The notes under the pieces: model-generated
What the model saw: the letters and a program-made list of their open reading frames with translations, nothing else
Databases searched by the model: none
Told to the model about the DNA's origin: nothing
NCBI GenBank assembly: GCA_934371475.1
Contig: CAKRNX010000100.1
Location: 1 to 8,210 of the forward strand
Direction: 5' to 3'
Length of the DNA stretch: 8,210 nt
Origin: an uncultured Lachnospiraceae bacterium
GTDB lineage: Bacteria; Bacillota; Clostridia; Lachnospirales; Lachnospiraceae
Shown here: in pieces, positions 1 to 4,593 of the stretch
Position numbering within the stretch: the first letter of the stretch is position 1
Layout: each line of letters opens with the position of its first letter
Made by a program: the position numbers and the translations under genes

Positions 1-26
1 CTTTTGAATGAAAATATTTTTATTTT

Positions 27-60
27 TGTTCGTAACTATTTTATTGATTTTCAAACGAAT
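27..60. promoter_or_regulatory. Possible DeoR-family operator overlapping the -35 region
   Basis: TTCGT at 29-33 and ACGAA at 55-59 form a spaced inverted repeat around the -35 element of the promoter at 44-73. The left half, TTTGTTCGTA, resembles the TGTTCG half-sites recognised by GlpR-type DeoR-family repressors; the right half, read on the other strand as ATTCGTTT, is a weaker match. A DeoR-family gene lies downstream in the same direction, so autoregulation is a reasonable inference. The spacing is wide, the region is AT-rich and the match may be chance. Confidence 0.25.
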
Positions 61-73
61 CCTGTGCTATAAT
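44..73 (+). promoter_or_regulatory. Sigma-A-type promoter for the activase gene
   Basis: TTGATT at 44-49 (4 of 6 to the -35 consensus) is followed by an 18-bp spacer and a perfect TATAAT at 68-73. TG one base before the -10 makes it an extended -10 element (TGCTATAAT). An AT-rich tract at 11-43 could act as an UP element. Transcription would start near 80, giving a leader of about 130 nt before the activase gene. The perfect extended -10 makes this the best promoter in the window. Confidence 0.7.
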
Positions 74-79
74 CTATGA

Positions 80-207
80 GAGTTCAAAGCACGTAACAAT
101 CCGTGCAAACTATAAGCAGAGTGTCCTGACACCCTACTTCATACAGAAACAAAATCTTATGAACATATTTGCAATATTGCCCGCGGGAATAAATTAAGGA
201 AAGAGGT
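80..207 (+). promoter_or_regulatory. Untranslated leader with several short dyads and the RBS
   Basis: The stretch between the predicted transcription start and the activase start holds four symmetric elements. They are GCACG/CGTGC (89-93 and 102-106, 8-nt loop), GTGTC-CT-GACAC (121-132), the 10-bp palindrome GCAATATTGC (171-180) and the 8-bp palindrome CCCGCGGG (180-187), which is flanked by TATT and AATA. A ribosome binding site, AAGGAAAGAGGT, lies at 196-207. The last two palindromes have no usable loop, so they fit protein-binding DNA sites better than RNA hairpins. No known riboswitch was recognised and no coding is seen here. Confidence 0.4.
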
Positions 208-210
208 CAG

Positions 211-1128
211 ATGATGAGAAAAGCAGATCGAACCAGAACAGGTACTATATTTAATATTCAGAAATTTTGCGTCAACGACGGACCCGGCATCCGTACCACC
301 GTTTTTTTTAAAGGCTGCCCGCTGCACTGCCGCTGGTGCGCCAATCCGGAAAGTCAGTATGCAAGACCCCAGATCCTCCGGGATGACAGAAAATGTCTAA
401 ATTGCGGACACTGTCTGGCTGTATGTCCCTCCGGTGCCGTTTCACTTCGGGAAGGATATCCCTTCATCTCCCCCTCTTCCTGTTCTCTCTGCCAAACCTG
501 CGTGAATGAATGTCCAAACGGGGCGCTGAAGACAGAAGGCGAAATCAAAAGTGTAGAAGAGATCCTTGGAACCGTGCTGCAGGATCAGCCATTTTATGAG
601 GAAAGCGGCGGAGGCATCACTCTCTCCGGCGGCGAATTTCTCTCTCAGCCCGGATTTGCCATGGAGCTTCTGCTGGCCGCCAGAGAAGAAGGGCTGCACA
701 CCTGCTGCGAGACAACCGGTTTCGCCAGACCTGAGATTTTCTCTGATCTCATACAGCTGGTAGACTATGTGCTGTTTGACGTCAAGCACTGGGATCCCCT
801 GAAACATAAAGAAGGCACCGGCGTATCCAACGAGCTTCCGCTCCTGAATCTGACCCGCGCGATCCAGGCTGGAAAAACAGTTCTCCCCAGGATCCCTGTG
901 ATCCCGGATTTTAATGATACTTTAGAGGATGCCCTCCATCTGGCCGAAACACTGCGGCAGGTCGGCGCTTCCTCCTGTCAGCTCCTTCCTTTCCATCAGT
1001 TTGGAGAAAACAAGTACACTATGTTAAACCAGGGCTATGCCTACAGCGGCCGGCCTTCCCTGCACCGCGAGGATCTGGACCCGTACCGGCAGATCTTTCT
1101 GGATCATGGAGTGAACGCATTTTTCTAA
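211..1128 (+). CDS. Glycyl-radical enzyme activating protein (radical SAM, PflA/PflC-like)
   Basis: This 305-aa cytosolic radical SAM enzyme is predicted to cleave S-adenosylmethionine reductively and install the glycyl radical on a partner enzyme of the pyruvate formate-lyase/glycerol dehydratase family. The cluster-binding CxxxCxxC motif is C36-C40-C43, preceded by the family hallmark DGPGIRT (about 23-29). Two ferredoxin-type 4Fe-4S motifs follow, C62/C65/C68/C72 and C91/C94/C97/C101, as in the long activases of non-PFL glycyl radical enzymes. The SAM-binding GGE is at 140-142 and RIPVIPDFND at about 227-236. The residue after GGE is Phe where Pro is usual. The first ATG (211) lies 4 nt from the GAGG of the RBS, and the second ATG (214) has better spacing and may be the true start. 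The partner enzyme is not in the window, so the substrate class is unknown. The family call is firm. Confidence 0.93.
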   Translation: MMRKADRTRTGTIFNIQKFCVNDGPGIRTTVFFKGCPLHCRWCANPESQYARPQILRDDRKCLNCGHCLAVCPSGAVSLREGYPFISPSSCSLCQTCVNECPNGALKTEGEIKSVEEILGTVLQDQPFYEESGGGITLSGGEFLSQPGFAMELLLAAREEGLHTCCETTGFARPEIFSDLIQLVDYVLFDVKHWDPLKHKEGTGVSNELPLLNLTRAIQAGKTVLPRIPVIPDFNDTLEDALHLAETLRQVGASSCQLLPFHQFGENKYTMLNQGYAYSGRPSLHREDLDPYRQIFLDHGVNAFF

Positions 1129-1130
1129 CC

Positions 1131-1159
1131 TGTACAGCTGCGATATTCTGTAGTATACT
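1131..1159 (+). promoter_or_regulatory. Possible internal promoter for the DeoR-family gene
   Basis: In the 85-bp gap after the activase stop, TGTACA (1131-1136, 4 of 6 to the -35 consensus) and TATACT (1154-1159, 5 of 6 to the -10 consensus) are separated by 17 bp. This could give the regulator expression independent of the upstream promoter. Co-transcription with the activase is equally possible, because no terminator-like hairpin is seen between the two genes. Confidence 0.35.
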
Positions 1160-1213
1160 GGAGCATACTTGAAAAAGACGTGTAAGATGCCAAGGTTTTG
1201 ATCGGAGGTAAAA

Positions 1214-1960
1214 ATGAACAACAGAATCAACCAAATTCTTGAATTACTGACACAGGAAAATAAAATGGAAGTGGCGCTTCTCTCTGAAAAACTGGGTGTT
1301 TCCCAGGTAACTGTCCGCAAGGATTTGGACAGCCTGGAAGCCAGAGGCCTGATCCGCCGCGAGCATGGTTTTGCCTCCCTCTGCAACCCGGACGATATCA
1401 ACGGAAGGATCGCCTACCATTATAAAGAAAAGCGAAAAATTGCCACACGCGCCGCAGAACTTGTCAAAAACGGCGATACGATTATGATCGAGAGCGGCAG
1501 CTGCTGTGCGCTGCTGGCGGACGCTCTCACCGCTTCCCGCAAAGATCTCACCATCATCACCAACAGCGCTTTCATTGCCGACTACATCCGCGGGAAATCC
1601 AATTTTCAGGTCATCCTTCTTGGCGGGATCTACCAGCAGGATGCCCAGGTCATGGTGGGCCCCATGGTGCGCCAGTGCGCGGAAAACTTTTTTGTTGATC
1701 TGTTTTTTGTGGGAACCGACGGCTATTCTTCCAGAGTAGGATTTACGAACAAAGATCAGATGAGGGCTCAGGCAGTGCGGGATATGGCCCTGCAGGCCGA
1801 ACGTGTTGTGGTTCTGACAGAAAGCGAGAAATTTACCAGACACGGCACCGTTCCGATGAACCTTAAAGACTGCGCTCTGTCTGTCATCACAGATTGCTGT
1901 ATCAGCCCGGCGCTTGAGAGCGAGCTGACCGAAAAGCAGATACAGGTAATTACCGTATAG
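1214..1960 (+). CDS. DeoR/GlpR-family transcriptional regulator
   Basis: This 248-aa protein has the standard length and layout of a DeoR-family sugar-phosphate-responsive repressor. An N-terminal winged helix-turn-helix (about 5-57) carries the family signature VRKDLDSLEARGLIRREHG (about 34-52), with the recognition helix near 29-40. A DeoRC effector domain follows from about 74 to 232, with the recognisable segments KNGDTIMIESGS, IITNSAF, LLGGIY, FVGTDG (165-170) and SEKF. In the effector loop where many members have GST(T/S), this protein has Gly-Ser-Cys-Cys (95-98). The start is fixed by GGAGGT at 1204-1209, 4 nt before the ATG. It follows the activase on the same strand and probably controls it, perhaps with an absent glycyl radical enzyme locus. 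The ligand cannot be read from the sequence. Confidence 0.92.
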   Translation: MNNRINQILELLTQENKMEVALLSEKLGVSQVTVRKDLDSLEARGLIRREHGFASLCNPDDINGRIAYHYKEKRKIATRAAELVKNGDTIMIESGSCCALLADALTASRKDLTIITNSAFIADYIRGKSNFQVILLGGIYQQDAQVMVGPMVRQCAENFFVDLFFVGTDGYSSRVGFTNKDQMRAQAVRDMALQAERVVVLTESEKFTRHGTVPMNLKDCALSVITDCCISPALESELTEKQIQVITV

Positions 1961-1966
1961 ATAGTC

Positions 1967-1989
1967 AAGCGGATATTCGCAATCCGCTT
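1967..1989. repeat. 8-bp perfect hairpin just after the DeoR-family stop
   Basis: AAGCGGAT (1967-1974) and ATCCGCTT (1982-1989) form a perfect stem around a 7-nt loop, beginning 6 nt after the stop codon. It is followed by TGCTACTTGC rather than a run of T, so it is a weak intrinsic terminator at best. It could protect the 3' end of the mRNA or belong to the structured block to its right. Confidence 0.55.
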
Positions 1990-2026
1990 TGCTACTTGCT
2001 CATAACCAAATAACTGCTCCGCAGTT

Positions 2027-2056
2027 TATCAGGAGGAGCTTGCACTCCTCCTGATA
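2027..2056. repeat. 12-bp perfect hairpin, loop CTTGCA
   Basis: TATCAGGAGGAG (2027-2038) pairs perfectly with CTCCTCCTGATA (2045-2056). The left arm contains a GGAGGAG ribosome-binding-like string held inside the stem, but no suitable start codon or frame follows, so it is probably structural. No T-run follows on either strand, which argues against a simple terminator. Confidence 0.75.
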
Positions 2057-2122
2057 CAAGCAAGTCCCCACCCACTGCTTATTGCTTTTCACAATTGAAG
2101 CAGGGGACTTCCTTGCTTCGGT

Positions 2123-2185
2123 TAAAATGAGTGTACCCACAGATGTTTTTTTCTCTGAAACGCTTCTGCAGATACACTCATTTTA
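2123..2185. repeat. 13-bp perfect inverted repeat with 37-nt loop
   Basis: TAAAATGAGTGTA (2123-2135) is perfectly complementary to TACACTCATTTTA (2173-2185). The loop holds a run of seven T at 2146-2152 and a CAGA/TCTG pair (2140-2143 and 2165-2168). The arms end in A4 and T4, so either strand would give a stem followed by a few U, but the large loop makes efficient termination doubtful. The arms could be a protein-binding dyad or the end structure of a mobile element. Confidence 0.65.
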
Positions 2186-2210
2186 CTGTTAAGAGGTTAT
2201 TGTCATTCAC

Positions 2211-2233
2211 CGCAGGAATGCCTGCGTTATTTT
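2211..2233 (+). terminator. Candidate rho-independent terminator for the plus-strand genes
   Basis: CGCAGG (2211-2216) and CCTGCG (2221-2226) form a GC-rich 6-bp stem with an AATG tetraloop, followed directly by TTATTTT (2227-2233). It fits a terminator for the activase/DeoR transcript. The T-rich tail overlaps the stop codon of the convergent cyclophilin-like gene, and on the minus strand no U-run follows, so it acts in one direction only. The stem is short. Confidence 0.45.
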
Positions 2234-2838
2234 GATGCCGTCCCTGCCATCTTCCAGCACTCCGGGATCTCTTCACCCGGCATACGCTCCGGCTCCGGAT
2301 AAACTGCACCGTGAAGCATCAGCTCCACCCGCACAATCTCCTGAGGCACGCGGGGGCGATTCACCACAATCTTTGGATCCGGATAATCTGTTACCGGGAT
2401 CAGATCCAGGTTTTCAAGACGCCGGAGTTCTTCCAGTCCCTCCACGACTCTGCCAAATACCGGGAACACCCCTTTCTGCTCCGGGCAGTCTCTCAATGGA
2501 AAGAAAAATTCACAGCCCGCTTCTCCCATCTTTCCGTATCCACCCATGCAGACATAGCCGAATGAGGGAACCAGGGGGTCTTCCTGCGGATGAAGTTCAT
2601 ATTCCCACGGGATCAGATACTGTCCTTCTTTTTTGCCAAACCCCGTATAGCTGACATCCACCCAGTCCCCCGGCACAATCCGCTCAATCTGATGGTGGTC
2701 GAAAATTCCTCTGCCCGCCGCCCAGATAAAGCTGTTCACAGTGTTGGGTGCCGACCCGGGGAGCAGCTCCAGCACAATTTTCTTTCCGTTATCCAGGTAG
2801 AGTACCGCGCCCGGATGTTTTTCTGTTTCTTTATCCAT
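2227..2838 (-). CDS. Divergent cyclophilin-type peptidyl-prolyl isomerase-like protein
   Basis: This roughly 204-aa protein (numbered here from the upstream TTG codon) has no signal peptide and carries a cyclophilin (Pro_isomerase) fold at about 12-145. Visible hallmarks are the APNTVNSF segment (31-38), IERIVPGDW (52-60) with the catalytic-type Arg54, GCEFFF (109-114), where family members have GSQFFI, and VFGRVVEG (128-135). Several CypA active-site positions are changed. The QGG after the arginine strand is missing, the usual MANAG is CMGGY, and the His before VFG(K/R)V appears replaced. Isomerase activity is therefore uncertain. A roughly 60-residue Pro- and Glu-rich tail follows the fold. 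TTG at 2841 could initiate, but ATG at 2838 is preferred because it is a standard codon 8 nt after a CAGG. It directly follows hyuB (stop at 2842-2844) and is the last operon gene. An accessory or third-subunit role for HyuAB is inferred. Confidence 0.8.
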   Translation of the reverse strand: MDKETEKHPGAVLYLDNGKKIVLELLPGSAPNTVNSFIWAAGRGIFDHHQIERIVPGDWVDVSYTGFGKKEGQYLIPWEYELHPQEDPLVPSFGYVCMGGYGKMGEAGCEFFFPLRDCPEQKGVFPVFGRVVEGLEELRRLENLDLIPVTDYPDPKIVVNRPRVPQEIVRVELMLHGAVYPEPERMPGEEIPECWKMAGTASK

Positions 2839-2841
2839 CAA

Positions 2842-4593
2842 TTAAACCTGCACTTCCTGAAAATTTTTCCTTTCTTCTGTGATCCCTGTCACCTCAAAAG
2901 TTTCCGGATCCAGGATCACTCCGTAAATATTTCTGGCCGCGTCCATGCTTACATATTCATTCTTGACATCCAGCGCCACTTTCTCTGTCGGGCGTTTCAG
3001 CGGATTGCCGTATCCGCCGCCGGTACCGGTCACCATCCGCGCCACGTCGCCCTTGTGCATCTCGATCTTTGAACCCGTTCCCCGCAGCGGTACGTATGTG
3101 CCATCTGCAAGAATAAAGTCAAATCCGTTCCGGGATCCCTCATGGCCTCCCATAAATCCCCATGCCGGGAAATCAAATCTTCCGTATGTACCGGAGAATG
3201 TCATTCCCTCGTTCAGCGCCTCATGGCCAAGGATCACGCCGTATCCGCCACGGTATTCTCCCGCTCCCGCATCTGTGGTGTTCAGAGAATACTCTGTCAC
3301 GCGGTATCCGAACTTTGCCTCCAGCACTTCAGCAGGGATATTGTAAGTCTCACCGTCACCGGTGCAGAACTGCGCACTGTCGCCGTCACGGTCACAGCCG
3401 GCTCCCCAGCCGCCCAGTGTCGGTCCTACATCAACAAAAGTCTCTCCCGTTACGGAATGTGTTCCTGAGATAGAATATGCACCGACTGTAATAAAATGAC
3501 CTGCTGTCAGCTTTCCTTTTCCTACAATCGGGGACATTGCCTGCCATACCAGATCCTGTGCAAACTGCATGGACTCGTAATAGCAGGATACTGCAGCCGG
3601 GCGCACTGCATTGAAAATACTTCCTTTTTCTGCAGTGATATGCAGATTTTCAAATACACCGTCGTTGACATCCTGGGACGGATCCGTGCAGGCCAGAAAA
3701 ATACTTCTGACTGCTGATACCAGACCGTCATACGCCACATTGATCGGCCCTTTTGTCTGAGGCGCACTTCCTGTAAAATCTACATACATCTGATCATCCT
3801 TGATCGTAACTTCCGCCTGGATATGGAAAGGCCCGTTTCCAAGAATATCCCGGTCCATCATGCCGCTGGCTGTATAGACACCATCCGGGATCTTGGCCAC
3901 CTCACTTCTGGAATAAGCTGCGCTGCTCTGGATCAGACGCTCAATCGCCTGTTCTACCACACCGGTACCATATTTTTCACACAGCTCATTCAGACGTTTC
4001 TGTCCTGTACGCAGTCCGGAAATCTGAGCCCACATATCGCCGATTGACATATCCGGCAGTCTGACATTGCTGCGGATGATCTCTACAATTGTATCATTAA
4101 TTTCATGTTCTTTAAACAGTTTCAGGCACGGAAACTGCAGTCCTTCCTGATAAATTTCGGAAGAATCTACCGCATATCCCGGATCTTTTCCTCCAAGCTC
4201 CGACCAGTGGCACTTGTTCACGCAGTATGCGAAAATCTCTCCGTCAATAAAAACCGGAAGGATCAGACCAACATCCTGCAGATGGGAACCACCGCCGCCA
4301 TAAGGGTCATTGCAGATAATCAGATCGCCTTCCTTCAGGTCTCCCTTTTTGGCATACTTGTCAATTACAGAATGTACCAAAGAGGAGAGCATTCCGAGAA
4401 AGCCACAGGCTCCGTTTCCCTGTGTCAGCAGCCTTCCGTCCTTGTCTGTAATTCCTGACGCAAAATCAAGACATTCATAGATAATCGGACTTTTTGATGT
4501 CCTTGCCACCGCAATAAACATTTCTTCACCGATGGCCAGCAGCGAATCGCGGATAATATCCAGCGTAATCAGATCTACATTTTTTGTACTCAT
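2842..4593 (-). CDS. hyuB: Hydantoinase B/oxoprolinase family protein (HyuB)
   Basis: This 583-aa protein is the HyuB-type subunit of an ATP-dependent cyclic amide hydrolase (N-methylhydantoinase or 5-oxoprolinase type), acting with HyuA in the cytosol. The Hydantoinase_B domain covers nearly the whole chain. It opens with the typical DLITLDIIRDSL, then has NDPYGGGGSHLQD (95-107) and a CHW segment (128-130) whose His residues, with nearby acids, are likely metal or active-site ligands. It ends with the hallmark TGTGGGYGNP (522-531) and YVSMDAARNIYGV. The length matches HyuB (about 520-590 aa) and not acetone carboxylase alpha (about 770 aa). The ATG at 4593 overlaps the hyuA stop as ATGA, with GAAGG just upstream, indicating translational coupling. 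Family membership is clear; whether the substrate is a hydantoin, 5-oxoproline or another cyclic amide is not. Confidence 0.92.
   Translation of the reverse strand: MSTKNVDLITLDIIRDSLLAIGEEMFIAVARTSKSPIIYECLDFASGITDKDGRLLTQGNGACGFLGMLSSLVHSVIDKYAKKGDLKEGDLIICNDPYGGGGSHLQDVGLILPVFIDGEIFAYCVNKCHWSELGGKDPGYAVDSSEIYQEGLQFPCLKLFKEHEINDTIVEIIRSNVRLPDMSIGDMWAQISGLRTGQKRLNELCEKYGTGVVEQAIERLIQSSAAYSRSEVAKIPDGVYTASGMMDRDILGNGPFHIQAEVTIKDDQMYVDFTGSAPQTKGPINVAYDGLVSAVRSIFLACTDPSQDVNDGVFENLHITAEKGSIFNAVRPAAVSCYYESMQFAQDLVWQAMSPIVGKGKLTAGHFITVGAYSISGTHSVTGETFVDVGPTLGGWGAGCDRDGDSAQFCTGDGETYNIPAEVLEAKFGYRVTEYSLNTTDAGAGEYRGGYGVILGHEALNEGMTFSGTYGRFDFPAWGFMGGHEGSRNGFDFILADGTYVPLRGTGSKIEMHKGDVARMVTGTGGGYGNPLKRPTEKVALDVKNEYVSMDAARNIYGVILDPETFEVTGITEERKNFQEVQV

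Larger units (their letters stand above)
1994..2185. other. Highly structured intergenic block (possible ncRNA or small non-autonomous mobile element)
   Basis: No convincing coding sequence is seen, but most bases fall in complementary arms. From left to right there is a 7-bp outer stem ACTTGCT (1994-2000)/AGCAAGT (2059-2065). It encloses AACTGC-TCC-GCAGTT (2012-2026) and a 12-bp perfect hairpin (2027-2038/2045-2056, loop CTTGCA). Next is AAGTCCCC (2062-2069)/GGGGACTT (2103-2110) with the inner pairs TGCTT/AAGCA and ATTG/CAAT. Last is a 13-bp perfect stem (2123-2135/2173-2185) with a 37-nt loop. Stems this long and numerous are unlikely by chance. There are no terminal inverted repeats or transposase, so the element type is open. 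Subterminal hairpins without inverted ends would fit an IS200/IS605-derived remnant, but that is inference. Confidence 0.5.

Noticed and set aside
1244..1843. 199-codon open frame on the minus strand, opposite the DeoR-family gene
   Set aside because: It lies entirely antisense to a clear regulator gene and has no family resemblance.
1967..1989. Intrinsic terminator directly after the DeoR-family gene
   Set aside because: The stem is good, but it is followed by a mixed sequence without a T-run, so it was annotated only as a hairpin.
1994..2185. CRISPR array or tRNA-like gene in the structured block
   Set aside because: There is no regularly spaced direct repeat, and no tRNA cloverleaf or T-loop motif could be found.
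2839..2841. TTG as the start of the cyclophilin-like gene
   Set aside because: An ATG follows immediately with better spacing from the CAGG upstream. TTG remains possible and would add only one residue.
2590..3072. 160-codon plus-strand open frame across the cyclophilin/hyuB junction
   Set aside because: It lies opposite two well-supported genes, and its translation shows no domain.
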